A stretch of DNA of 51,851 nucleotides from Chloroflexota bacterium (GTDB taxonomy: Bacteria > Chloroflexota > Ktedonobacteria > Ktedonobacterales > JADMIN01), in NCBI GenBank assembly GCA_021814145.1, contig JAKAIY010000006.1:1-51851 (forward strand). Reading direction: 5' to 3'. This document shows, piece by piece, positions 16,379 through 24,680 of this stretch. Within the stretch, counting starts at the first letter, position 1. Each line of letters opens with the position of its first letter. The notes beneath the pieces are model-generated. The model saw only the letters and a program-made list of their open reading frames with translations, had not been told where the DNA came from and ran no database searches. Both the position numbers and the translations under genes were made by a program.

Positions 16379-18141
16379 GCTCGCGGCGCGGGGCGCCGCC
16401 GCGTCGTACGCCCCGCGCCGCGCGGACGAGCGCGACGTGGCCGCGCTTCTGCCGGCGCATGACGCCATGTCAGGCTGATCAGCCGCCACACCGCTTTGAA
16501 GCGACGCGCCAGTTGTGGCCATAGGGTCGCGCGCCTGGCGCGCAGCCAGCCCACCGCGCGGGCGGCCGCGTCTACAACCGGCGACGGCTGAGGCGGCACA
16601 CGCGGTGTGTAGAAGCGGTTTACGGCGTAGAGCGCGAACCAGGGCATGAACGCGAAGTAGGTCGCTGATGAGCGCAGCGCGAAGAAAAGTGGCAGCAGCG
16701 CGAGAATGAGGACGCCGTCGCCAATGCGCGAGCGCCAGCGCGCATACGCCCATAGCGCCACGCCAAGCGCGGCGAGCTCGAACAGCGCATACGCCAGTGG
16801 AGGGGCATAGGGAATGATATGGCCAATCGAGAGCGCGATGATTCCCATTCCCGTCGCGAAGAGCGGCTCACTCATGGGCAGCCACATGCTCTCAAACCAC
16901 GCCTGTGGACTGGCGATGATGTACGGCAGATTCGGGAGCAGGAAAGCACCCAGAACGAGCGCCCCCCGCTTCACCACTTCCCGCCATCCATAGGTGAACA
17001 GGATATCAAGCGCGAAGAACGGGATGAAGAACCATATCAGCTGCTTATACGCGAGCGCCAGGCCGAAAAGTCCGGACGAGAGCCAGCGCCGGTCACGGAC
17101 ATGCCATGCCACAAGCGCCAGCGCGAAGCCGACGATATCAATGCTCGGGAGCAGCGAGGCCGCCATCACTGGCATCGCGGCTATGCCAACCAGCGCCGCC
17201 CAGTGACGCCAGCCGGCGGGAGCCAGCCAGATCAGCCAGGCGAGCAGCAGCCAGTATACTACGGCGTCCAGAATCAGGATGTTGCCCAGGCCAGCCCACA
17301 GCAATGGCGCATAGATCAGGAACGAGAGCGCCGGATAGCTATGGAGCGTGTGTGGATCATAGGCGTCGGCATAGGCTTCGGGGTCGCGAACGTACTCCCG
17401 CTGCACGGTAAAGAGCCGCAAAGGGCCGGGATGTTCAAGCCCCGTTCCGAATGTCTCTCCGCGTAGAGGGGTGCCGGTCGCGAGCGGGAACCGGGCGAGC
17501 GCCTGCCTGAAGACGTCATCGCTGGTGTATGGGTTGCGCCCTTCAAGCGTCAGCTCGGCGTTGACGTGAGCGAAGGAGACGATGTCCGTCGCGTACGATT
17601 CCGCGGCGGGCGCGTAGAGCGTCAGAAAGGCCACGCCTGCATTGGTAGCGAACGTGCCAAACACGAGCGGCAGCGACACGACGAGGGCAACGTGGCGCGC
17701 CCGCGCGTACCAGCGACGCCACCTGTCTGGCGCATGGACGGGAAGGCTCGCCCCGAAGACCAGCGCCAGCCCACCTGTGGTGGACAGAAACGCGAGCAGT
17801 TCACGCCCCGGCGTGTACGCTTGCGGGCCAAGCGGAACGTAGGTGACGCTCCCAATCATCAGCAGGGCGCTGCCCAGCACGATGAGGCCGTAGCGCGACG
17901 GCATGGCGGTGAAGCGGACACGTGTCCGGCTCGGGGGGAGCGTTTTGCCGGGCAGCGCGCCGTGTGTCTCCGGCGGCGCGACCCTTGGCGCCATGCGCGC
18001 CTCATCATGAGCGATCATACGCCATGCTCTCGCTTCTACCGCGGCCATTCCTTTCGCCTGGGGCCGTGCGACTGGCCCTGTTCCCGGCGATGGAGAGCCT
18101 GGCGTCGCGCCCATTGATTCTGTGAGCACGCCAGATGCCAT
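16246..18141 (-). CDS. GT-C type membrane glycosyltransferase-like protein
   Basis: A 631-residue polytopic membrane protein resembling DUF2029/GT87-type polyprenol-phosphate-dependent mannosyltransferases. After a hydrophobic N-terminal pair of helices, the first outer loop contains [11 protein letters not shown] followed by [12 protein letters not shown]; an acidic residue and a GRNPY-like motif at this place are typical of GT-C enzymes. Roughly ten or more further helices follow. The first about 80 residues are hydrophilic and Pro/Arg-rich, so translation may really begin at MPSRYGL (about residue 80). The C-terminal about 44 residues are read from the opposite strand of lepA and look unlike a membrane protein end. 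The acceptor is unknown. Confidence 0.7.
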   Translation of the reverse strand: MASGVLTESMGATPGSPSPGTGPVARPQAKGMAAVEARAWRMIAHDEARMAPRVAPPETHGALPGKTLPPSRTRVRFTAMPSRYGLIVLGSALLMIGSVTYVPLGPQAYTPGRELLAFLSTTGGLALVFGASLPVHAPDRWRRWYARARHVALVVSLPLVFGTFATNAGVAFLTLYAPAAESYATDIVSFAHVNAELTLEGRNPYTSDDVFRQALARFPLATGTPLRGETFGTGLEHPGPLRLFTVQREYVRDPEAYADAYDPHTLHSYPALSFLIYAPLLWAGLGNILILDAVVYWLLLAWLIWLAPAGWRHWAALVGIAAMPVMAASLLPSIDIVGFALALVAWHVRDRRWLSSGLFGLALAYKQLIWFFIPFFALDILFTYGWREVVKRGALVLGAFLLPNLPYIIASPQAWFESMWLPMSEPLFATGMGIIALSIGHIIPYAPPLAYALFELAALGVALWAYARWRSRIGDGVLILALLPLFFALRSSATYFAFMPWFALYAVNRFYTPRVPPQPSPVVDAAARAVGWLRARRATLWPQLARRFKAVWRLISLTWRHAPAEARPRRARPRGAGRTTRRRPAPRAYSPRLRMAIKASCGISTLPTRFMRFLPSFCFSSSLRLRVTSPP

Positions 18142-18247
18142 GCCAGCGTGTGGGTTGGACGCCTCCCCAAAGCGCGCATGCCAGCGACCCAGCGGGTGGA
18201 AATGCGCAGCATGTCAGGGGGGTGAAAGCCGGAGCGCGTGGTCTGCG

Positions 18248-18850
18248 TCAGAGGGACAGGCCGGACTCCAGGAACGCCAGGGCGGCGTCCATCCGCGCGA
18301 AGAACTCGCCCAGTGAGTTTCCAACCCCATCGAATATCATGGCGAGCAACGCCCCGACCATCGCGCCCGCATAAGCCCGTATGGCGGGCTCATCGGCGTG
18401 ACGCCCTGTCCGCCTGGCGATCAGCTCAGCGATCAGTTGAATCATGCCTGTGAGCTGGTCTAGTAGCCGCATGCGCAGCTCAGGAATCGCGAGGATGAGC
18501 TGCGCGCGTTCCCACTGCTGCGCCAGTTCCTCGGGGGGCAGCTTTGCGAAGACATCGCGGAGCGCGCTTCGTAGCGCCTGAATGGGGGATAGCCCGGCGG
18601 GCTGGGCCTCAAACGCCGCGATGAAGAGCGGATCGAGGTCGTCATACAGCGCGACCTCTTCCTTGGAGGGAAAGTAGCGAAAGAAGGTGCTCGGCGAGAC
18701 TTCCGCGGCGTCAGCGATCTGCTCTACCGTGGTCGCCTCGTACCCTTGCTCATGAAACAGCCGGAACGCGCTCCGCTGGATGGCGGCGCGCGTCTTGGCC
18801 TTTTTGCGCTCCCGTAAGCTGGGGCGAGGTTGGTCACCCGCTAATGACAA
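18248..18850 (-). CDS. TetR-family transcriptional regulator
   Basis: A 200-residue TetR repressor. The N-terminal helix-turn-helix is clear (TRAAIQRSAFRLFHEQGY, then ATTVEQIADAAEVSPST and FFRYFPSKEE), followed by an all-helical ligand domain. I chose a TTG start inside the exporter gene: it has AGGAG 7 bases upstream and gives normal family length; upstream codons in frame do not resemble TetR. It overlaps the exporter stop by 17 bases, so the two are translationally coupled. It probably represses the exporter operon and itself through the repeats at 20456-20483. The inducer is unknown, presumably an exported drug. Confidence 0.87.
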   Translation of the reverse strand: MSLAGDQPRPSLRERKKAKTRAAIQRSAFRLFHEQGYEATTVEQIADAAEVSPSTFFRYFPSKEEVALYDDLDPLFIAAFEAQPAGLSPIQALRSALRDVFAKLPPEELAQQWERAQLILAIPELRMRLLDQLTGMIQLIAELIARRTGRHADEPAIRAYAGAMVGALLAMIFDGVGNSLGEFFARMDAALAFLESGLSL

Positions 18851-20390
18851 ACGGCTTCTCCTGTTCCATTGACGTCGCGGCGCTGGCTTTCTTCGCGGTG
18901 GCCCGTGATGGCATGAAGAGCAGCGTGAGCAGCATGCCCGACCCGGCGATACCGGCGGCGACAATGAGCGAGATATCCATACCATAGACGAAGGCCGAGC
19001 GCACCGAGTCAAGCAAGACGGCGGAGTCGAGTCTCTGCGCTACCGCCAGCCCCGTGAACAGGCCCTGCTTTACCACGCTCGCCAACGCCGGTGGCAGTCC
19101 CGCTAGATTCAGCCGGGCCAGGTAGGCGGCGCTGAGCGCGCTTCCCAGAATCGCCGAGCCAAGCGGCCCGCCCATCTTTTGCAAGGCCTGCATCACCGCC
19201 GCGCCCACGCCACTGCGCTCCTCTGGAATCTCGGAAAGCGCGGCGGAGGCCGCTGTCGCCATCGCCAGTCCCATCCCAGCTCCCGTAAGGGCCATCCAGC
19301 CCGCGATAAAGCCAGCGCTGGACGTGGCGCTGGTGGTCGCGCCAAGCGTCATGGCGGCGACGAGCAGCGCAAACCCCAGGGCGATGGTGAACTTGGCGCC
19401 TATGAGACGCGCCACGCGGTCAGCGGGCAAGGCTCCCACCACCAGTCCGCCAATGAGGGGCAGGAGCCGCACACCGGAGCCCATGGCGTCCGTTCCGAGT
19501 ATGCCCTGGAAGTATTGCGGCAGAGTGAAGAGCGCGCCGATCATGGCAAGGGCCGCGATGGCTTGCAGGATCACGCCCCAAGTGAATGACGCCGAGCGGA
19601 ATAGCGCAAGATCTACGAGCGGCTGTCCGCCTGGACGCCGGCCAAGCCAGCCCTCCCAGAGGAAGAACGCCGCCAGCGTCACCAGCCCGGCGATAATCGG
19701 TCCCAGCGCGCTCACGTCGCCCCAGCCGTTCTGACCAGCCTCGATCAGACCATACGTTACTCCAACCAGCCCAGCGGTCGAGAGGATAACGCCGGCTGGG
19801 TCCAGGCCGGGTCGCTCTGGCGCGCGCGACTCTGGCACGAGCGCCAGGGTCGCGATCAGCCCGATCAGCGCGACTGGCGCATTGATCAGGAATACCCAGC
19901 CCCACCACTCATGCGTCAGCAGCCACCCGCCCAGGATGGGACCAAGCGGCAGCGCGAGGAAGTTCGCCGCCGCCCAGACGCCGACCGCGCGTGGGCGTTC
20001 CTCAGGGGTGAAGAGCACAGTCAGCGCGGAAAGGGCCATTACGATGACGCCCGCGCCCGCGATTCCCAGTACTGCCCGCGCCGCGATGAACACGCCCGCC
20101 GTAGGCGCATAAGCGCACGCCACTGATCCCGCCCCGAACAGCGCCAGAGCGATGAGCATCACCTTCTTGCGGCCAAAGCGGTCGCCAAACAGTCCTACGG
20201 GCAGCATCGCCGCCGCCAGAGTCAACAGATAGCCCGAGAAAAACCACTGCAAGTCAGATTCCGAAGCATGCAGCGCGCTGGCCAGTGTAGGCAGCGCCAC
20301 GCTGAGAACCGTGCCATCCAGGCCGACCGCCAGAACGGCCAGCAAGAGCGCGCCGAGCGCCCACCACTTGCGCGTGCCTGTCTTGTTCAT
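18834..20390 (-). CDS. DHA2-family (EmrB/QacA-like) multidrug MFS exporter
   Basis: A 518-residue major facilitator protein with about 14 predicted helices, the size and pattern of the DHA2 drug:proton antiporters. The motif-A region is GDRFGRKKVML after helix 2, and helix 1 carries the DGTVLSVALPTL pattern seen in EmrB-like proteins. Start: ATG (MNKTGTRKWW) with AAGGCGG upstream, rather than a GTG 30 bases earlier. The last codons overlap the TetR gene. Expression is probably driven from the AT-rich region upstream, where twin operator-like repeats lie. Substrate unknown. Confidence 0.92.
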   Translation of the reverse strand: MNKTGTRKWWALGALLLAVLAVGLDGTVLSVALPTLASALHASESDLQWFFSGYLLTLAAAMLPVGLFGDRFGRKKVMLIALALFGAGSVACAYAPTAGVFIAARAVLGIAGAGVIVMALSALTVLFTPEERPRAVGVWAAANFLALPLGPILGGWLLTHEWWGWVFLINAPVALIGLIATLALVPESRAPERPGLDPAGVILSTAGLVGVTYGLIEAGQNGWGDVSALGPIIAGLVTLAAFFLWEGWLGRRPGGQPLVDLALFRSASFTWGVILQAIAALAMIGALFTLPQYFQGILGTDAMGSGVRLLPLIGGLVVGALPADRVARLIGAKFTIALGFALLVAAMTLGATTSATSSAGFIAGWMALTGAGMGLAMATAASAALSEIPEERSGVGAAVMQALQKMGGPLGSAILGSALSAAYLARLNLAGLPPALASVVKQGLFTGLAVAQRLDSAVLLDSVRSAFVYGMDISLIVAAGIAGSGMLLTLLFMPSRATAKKASAATSMEQEKPFVISG

Positions 20391-20455
20391 GGAGCAAACC
20401 GCCTTTCGCTCATCAACCACGTGTTTGACACTGTATGTAATATGAATGTATATAT

Positions 20456-20483
20456 CAATATCTATTGTATTCCAATATCTATT
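20456..20483. promoter_or_regulatory. Twin operator-like repeats upstream of the MFS-tetR operon
   Basis: CAATATCTATT occurs twice exactly (20456-20466 and 20473-20483), 17 bases apart. Each copy contains the partly palindromic AATA-tc-TATT. They lie 66-93 bases before the exporter start in a distinctly AT-rich patch. On the minus strand TTGGAA and TATACA, 17 bases apart, could form the promoter around them. The likely ligand is the TetR protein of the same operon. Confidence 0.6.
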
Positions 20484-20588
20484 TCATTTCAAATTACTGG
20501 GCGCTGGCCCACGAAGAGCGCGAGGACGTGGAGCAACGGCAAGAGTGAGATCAAGCTCACATCTCTCCCCCAAATGTGCGGGGTAACA

Positions 20589-20619
20589 TTGCGGCGGGCC
20601 AGGCCAGTTGCTATAATGG
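20589..20619 (+). promoter_or_regulatory. Promoter of the kinase/FHA cluster
   Basis: TTGCGG (20589-20594), a 17-base spacer and TATAAT (20612-20617) with TG one base upstream, an extended -10. The leader to the first kinase start is about 120 bases. The 11-mer TGCTATAATGG is identical to that before the hydrolase gene at 2036-2046. Confidence 0.65.
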
Positions 20620-20742
20620 GGCGCGACCTTGTGCGCCATGATGTCGCTGCGCCTCTCAACACGGGACGCGTCCCGACGTATTCATGCTGGGTGTTTATGT
20701 GGCCGCGCGCCGGGAGAGATCAGGCGGGAGCAGGGAGCGAAC

Positions 20743-21945
20743 ATGCTTGGACGGTTGCTCAAGAATCGCTACAAGCTTATAGATGAGCGCGGCCGCGGCA
20801 GTATGGCGACGGTCTATATTGGCCGTGACCTGGAAACGAACCGCATCTATGCCGTCAAGGTCCTCACCCGCGAGGCCGCCATTGACACGGAGCTATCCGA
20901 GCGCTTCCAGCGTGAGTTCGAGCTGCTCAGCCGTATCTCTGGCCCGCATGTCGTGGCCCCGGTGGATTTTGGCGAGGACAAGGGCAGCCTGTTTATTGTC
21001 ATGGACTATGTGGACGGCCATACCCTCAAGCACGCTGTCCTGACTGGCGGCCCGCTCCAGCCCAGGCGCGCGGTGGATGTTATCGAGCAGTCGGCGGCGG
21101 GGGTCGCTTCGGCTGCCGCGCGCGGCGTCACCCATCGCGACATCAAGCCGCAGAACCTGCTGCTGATGATGGATGGCACGGTCAAGCTGACGGATTTCGG
21201 GCTGGCGCGCTCCAATGAATCGAAAGACATCACCGTTACCGGCTTCTTCGTCGGCACGCCGTTCTATGTAGCCCCAGAGCAAGTGGAAGATAGCCGCAAG
21301 GTGGACACGCGCGCCGACCTTTACTCATTGGGCTGCGTGTTTTTCGAACTGCTCACTGGCCGCGTCCCCTATGACGGCGAGCACGCCTGGGACGTGGTAA
21401 TGAAGCATCTCAACGCGCCGATTCCCGTGGTGACGGCGCTGCGACCCGAGCTGCCGCCCAGCTTCAACACCTTTTTCCAGCGCGCGCTGGCCAAGCGCCC
21501 GGAGTCGCGCTTCCAGACGCCGGAGGAGTTCGTCGCGGCGGCGGACGCGCTGCCCGGCTTTGACCGTGGCGGCACGCGCGCCGCGCCTTCCGGGCAGCTT
21601 GCGGACGGTGATCTCGCGGGGCATGGCGTCGCGGCCTTCGTCGCGACGGACGGCCAGGTTTTTCCGCTGACCGCCGCCGACATGATCGTCGGGCGGAGCG
21701 ATGTGGCGCGCGGGGTCTTCCCGGCGATTGACCTGCTGCCGCTGGACCCATCACAGACGGTCTCGCGCAGGCATGCGCGCTTCACGCGGCGCGATGGGCA
21801 TTTCTTTATCGAAGACCTCAACGCCTATAATCGCACCCGCCTCAATGGCGAGCCGCTTGTCCCGCATCAGGACGTTGAGCTTCATGATGGTGATACACTT
21901 CGACTTGGCAATATAGATCTCCGCTTCGAGGCCCGCCGGCGATAA
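20743..21945 (+). CDS. Ser/Thr protein kinase with C-terminal FHA domain
   Basis: A 400-residue cytoplasmic Hanks-type kinase. The glycine-rich loop is GRGSMATVYIG, which lacks the usual third glycine. The ATP lysine is K39 (YAVKVL), the catalytic loop is HRDIKPQN (131-138), and DFG is at about 152. The kinase domain ends near 270, and an FHA domain fills about 305-400 (IVGRSDVARG, SRRHARF, then LNGEPL). FHA domains bind phosphothreonine, so the protein may recognise its own or a partner's phosphorylation. No membrane segment. Start: ATG after GGGAG, about 115 bases downstream of the promoter. It is followed 48 bases later by a second FHA gene and then another kinase, forming one cluster. Confidence 0.93.
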   Translation: MLGRLLKNRYKLIDERGRGSMATVYIGRDLETNRIYAVKVLTREAAIDTELSERFQREFELLSRISGPHVVAPVDFGEDKGSLFIVMDYVDGHTLKHAVLTGGPLQPRRAVDVIEQSAAGVASAAARGVTHRDIKPQNLLLMMDGTVKLTDFGLARSNESKDITVTGFFVGTPFYVAPEQVEDSRKVDTRADLYSLGCVFFELLTGRVPYDGEHAWDVVMKHLNAPIPVVTALRPELPPSFNTFFQRALAKRPESRFQTPEEFVAAADALPGFDRGGTRAAPSGQLADGDLAGHGVAAFVATDGQVFPLTAADMIVGRSDVARGVFPAIDLLPLDPSQTVSRRHARFTRRDGHFFIEDLNAYNRTRLNGEPLVPHQDVELHDGDTLRLGNIDLRFEARRR

Positions 21946-21993
21946 ACGGCGTTGATGGGCGTCTTGAGCGGCGTAACGGAGGACGAACACCCT

Positions 21994-23283
21994 ATGGCTC
22001 TCGCATTTGGGGCCCTTGAGCCGCTGACTCTCGCGGCGGCGGCCGCGAGCAGCGCGGTGCTGGTGGCGGCCGCTGGAGTCGTGGTCGTACTGGCGATACT
22101 GCTGGTCTTCGTCATGGTGCTGCGGGGCAACAGCTCTTCACGCCAGCAGCGGGGTAGCGGCCTCGACTATGACGCCCAGCAGGGACCAATCGGCCAGCCG
22201 CAAGCGCCCGCTAGCCCTGACGCCGCCTGGAGCCGTGGCGCCAGCCAGGCGGGCGGAGCGAACGCGCAGGCCTGGCAGGGGCCTGGCGCTGAAGATCCTT
22301 ATGGCGCGCAGGCCCAGGGATACGACCAGGGATACGACCAGGGATACGACCAGGGCTTTGGTCAGGGGCGCATGCCCGCTCCTGGCATGGGCCAGGGCCA
22401 GGGCGCAGGCTGGGGCGCGCAGTTCGCCGATCAGGGCGCGGGCGCTTCCCCGAACGCCGCGTGGGGCGCGCCAGCGCCTGAACCCTGGAATGAGCCAGCC
22501 GCGGCTGGTGGCCGGGGCGCGGCTGGCGCGAACGCCTGGGGCGCTCCGGCGTCACCGGACGCCCAGAGCGGCCAGCAAGGGCGATCTCCCTGGGAGACGC
22601 CAGGCGCTCCTGCCGCTGGCGCGGGGCCTGCCTGGGGCGATCAGGGCGCGCAGGGCGATCAGTGGGCGGACCAGTGGAGCGGCCAGCCCGCAGCGGCTCC
22701 CTGGGGCGCGCCGCAGCAGCCCGACCAGGGCGCGGCAGCTCCTTGGGGCGCGCCGCAGCAGCCCGCGCCGCAACAGCCCGCGCCGCAACAGCCCGCATGG
22801 GGCGCGCCACAGGGACAGCCTGAGCCGTCTCCGTGGGGCGCGCCACCGCCGAGCGCTCCCGGTCAGCCCGCGTGGGGCGCGCCGCCGGCTGCGCAGCAGC
22901 CATTGAGCCAGCCCGCGTGGGGCGCGCCGCCCTCGCAGCCAGCCGCCACTCCTTCCACGCCAATAGGCGTCAGTCAAGGAACCGCGGCCGCTGTCCCTGT
23001 TCTCAAGGAGAAAACGGGCAAGAACCCTGGCGCTGAATTCCCGATTCGCAAAGACCGGATCACCATTGGCCGCCACCGCGATAGCGACATCTTCCTCGAA
23101 GACCTTGCCGTCTCGCGGCTGCACACGACTGTCATGCGCGACCCATCCGGGCAGTGCGTGCTGCGTGATGAGAACAGCGCTAACGGCACCTTCGTCAACG
23201 GGCAGAAGATTACGGAGCATGTTCTGCGGGACGGCGACGAGGTGCAGGTGGGCCAGACAACACTGGTGTTCCAGCGCCACTAA
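21994..23283 (+). CDS. Membrane-anchored FHA protein with Trp/Gln/Pro-rich repeats
   Basis: A 429-residue protein in three parts. One N-terminal membrane helix (about 20-48, AAGVVVVLAILLVFVMVLRG) is followed by basic residues, so the rest is cytoplasmic. Residues about 55-325 are low complexity: three copies of YDQG, then about ten units built on AWGAP or PWGAP separated by Q, P and D. A canonical FHA domain ends the protein (TIGRHRDSD, SRLHTT, then ENSANGTFVNG). It probably docks phosphothreonine-bearing kinases at the membrane through a flexible tether. Start: ATG with GGAGG rather far upstream (about 12 bases); an earlier TTG/ATG pair at 21952-21957 is possible. Confidence 0.85.
   Translation: MALAFGALEPLTLAAAAASSAVLVAAAGVVVVLAILLVFVMVLRGNSSSRQQRGSGLDYDAQQGPIGQPQAPASPDAAWSRGASQAGGANAQAWQGPGAEDPYGAQAQGYDQGYDQGYDQGFGQGRMPAPGMGQGQGAGWGAQFADQGAGASPNAAWGAPAPEPWNEPAAAGGRGAAGANAWGAPASPDAQSGQQGRSPWETPGAPAAGAGPAWGDQGAQGDQWADQWSGQPAAAPWGAPQQPDQGAAAPWGAPQQPAPQQPAPQQPAWGAPQGQPEPSPWGAPPPSAPGQPAWGAPPAAQQPLSQPAWGAPPSQPAATPSTPIGVSQGTAAAVPVLKEKTGKNPGAEFPIRKDRITIGRHRDSDIFLEDLAVSRLHTTVMRDPSGQCVLRDENSANGTFVNGQKITEHVLRDGDEVQVGQTTLVFQRH
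22315..22350 (+). repeat. 12-base tandem repeat encoding QGYD
   Basis: Three exact copies of CAGGGATACGAC plus a partial fourth (CAGGG), in frame inside the FHA gene. Perfect identity suggests recent slippage expansion, so unit number may vary between strains. Confidence 0.9.
22450..22960 (+). repeat. Degenerate Trp-Gly-Ala-Pro coding repeats
   Basis: About ten units centred on W-G-A-P are encoded here, mostly with the words TGGGGCGCGCC. A 15-base subrepeat CAGCCCGCGCCGCAA occurs near 22765-22800. The spacing is irregular, unlike a CRISPR array, and the protein reading frame is kept throughout. Confidence 0.8.
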
Positions 23284-23362
23284 TCTCTTTCCCCTAAGCG
23301 CCGGCGAGACCGGCGAGCGGAGCGTGCGACGTAGCGCGGCTGAGTAGCGCGGAGAAGCAAGC

Positions 23363-24670
23363 GTGGCAGGGCAAGAGGCGGAGCAACCGCTGGAAGGGCG
23401 TTCGCGCGACGACCTCATCGGGCGCAGTCTGGGCGGGTGCGTCATTACCCACATGTTGGGACAGGGTGGCATGGCGCGCGTTTACCGCGCCCGCCAGGAC
23501 CGCCTCGACCGCGATGTGGCGATCAAGGTGCTGCCACCCTACTACGCCGCTGACCCGGACTTTGTAGAACGGTTCAAACTGGAAGCGCGTGCGCTGGCGC
23601 GTTTCTCGCACCCCAACATCGTGGTCGTCCATGACGCGAATGAAGAGCACGGCCTGCTCTTCATCATCATGGAGTATGTGTCGGGCGGCAACCTGCGCGA
23701 CTACATGCGGCAGTCCCTCAGCCTCGTCGAGGTGACGCGCATCATCCGGGAAGTGGCCGGGGCGCTGGCCTATGCCCACGCGCGCGGCGTCATCCACCGT
23801 GATGTCAAGCCCGTCAATGTGCTGATGGACGTCAACCGGCGCGCGGTGCTGAGCGATTTTGGCATCGCCAAGGTGCTGGCCTCCTCCGCCGCTGTCTCGC
23901 GCAGCGGCGCGGGCGTGGGCACTCCGGAATACATGTCGCCGGAGCAGTGCCGGGGCGGCCTGGTGGACACCCGCACCGACATCTACGCGCTGGGTGTCAT
24001 GCTCTATGAGATGCTGACCGGACATACTCCGTTCGAGGCAGACAATTACACTGCGCTCGCGCACTCGCACATCTACGAGCCCGCTCCACCGCCCACGCGC
24101 TACAACCCGCGCATCTCGCCAGCGGTGCAGGCGGTGGTCATGAAGGCGCTGGAAAAAAGCCCCGCTGACCGCTTCCAGAGCCCGATTGAGATGGCGGTCG
24201 CGCTCGAGCAGGCGGCGGCGGCCCAGACACCCCTGCCGCCCAGCGAGCGCCGGGCGGACGCTCCCCACAGCCAGCCTGACGAGGATACGACCGGGCAGCA
24301 GGTGGCGCGACCGCCTCTCACGTGTCCCAGCTGCAACGCCGTGAACTACGCCTCGCAGCGTTTCTGCTCCATTTGCGGCCAGCCCCTTGTCCCCCAGCGC
24401 GCCGGGCCGCCCTCCGCGCCCATTCCCGCCGTGCGCGCGACCGCGGCTCCCGCTACCGGGATGAATGGCGTCATGGGCGCGCCGCAGCCGAATAGCCGCT
24501 GGCTGGCCTGCCCGGCCTGCCAGACGCCTAACCAGCCGCTGAACCGCTTTTGCACGCGCTGTGGCTTCAGCCTGCTGCAAGGTGTCGCCGGGAAGACGTG
24601 CCGCGGCTGTGGCGCGCGTAACCCCGCTGGGACGCGCTTCTGCACGCGCTGCGGCGCCCAGTTGACCTGA
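23363..24670 (+). CDS. Ser/Thr protein kinase with three C-terminal zinc ribbons
   Basis: A 435-residue kinase without a membrane segment. It has the glycine loop GQGGMARVY, K55 (VAIKVL), HRDVKPVN (145-152), DFGIAK and the activation segment GTPEYMSPEQ. After the kinase (about residue 285) come an acidic/Pro linker and three zinc ribbons with paired CxxC motifs (about 323-345, 380-402 and 413-435), the last two nearly identical in their second half (RFCTRCG). Such ribbons often replace extracellular PASTA sensors in soil bacteria; their ligand is unknown. Start: GTG with GGAGAAG upstream. It is third in the kinase/FHA cluster and ends 10 bases before the convergent nrnA. Confidence 0.93.
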   Translation: MAGQEAEQPLEGRSRDDLIGRSLGGCVITHMLGQGGMARVYRARQDRLDRDVAIKVLPPYYAADPDFVERFKLEARALARFSHPNIVVVHDANEEHGLLFIIMEYVSGGNLRDYMRQSLSLVEVTRIIREVAGALAYAHARGVIHRDVKPVNVLMDVNRRAVLSDFGIAKVLASSAAVSRSGAGVGTPEYMSPEQCRGGLVDTRTDIYALGVMLYEMLTGHTPFEADNYTALAHSHIYEPAPPPTRYNPRISPAVQAVVMKALEKSPADRFQSPIEMAVALEQAAAAQTPLPPSERRADAPHSQPDEDTTGQQVARPPLTCPSCNAVNYASQRFCSICGQPLVPQRAGPPSAPIPAVRATAAPATGMNGVMGAPQPNSRWLACPACQTPNQPLNRFCTRCGFSLLQGVAGKTCRGCGARNPAGTRFCTRCGAQLT

Positions 24671-24680
24671 TTGATGGGAT

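Noticed and set aside
22315-22350. Short tandem repeats as a possible CRISPR
   Set aside because: Units are contiguous 12-mers without spacers and stay in a protein reading frame; no cas genes are present.
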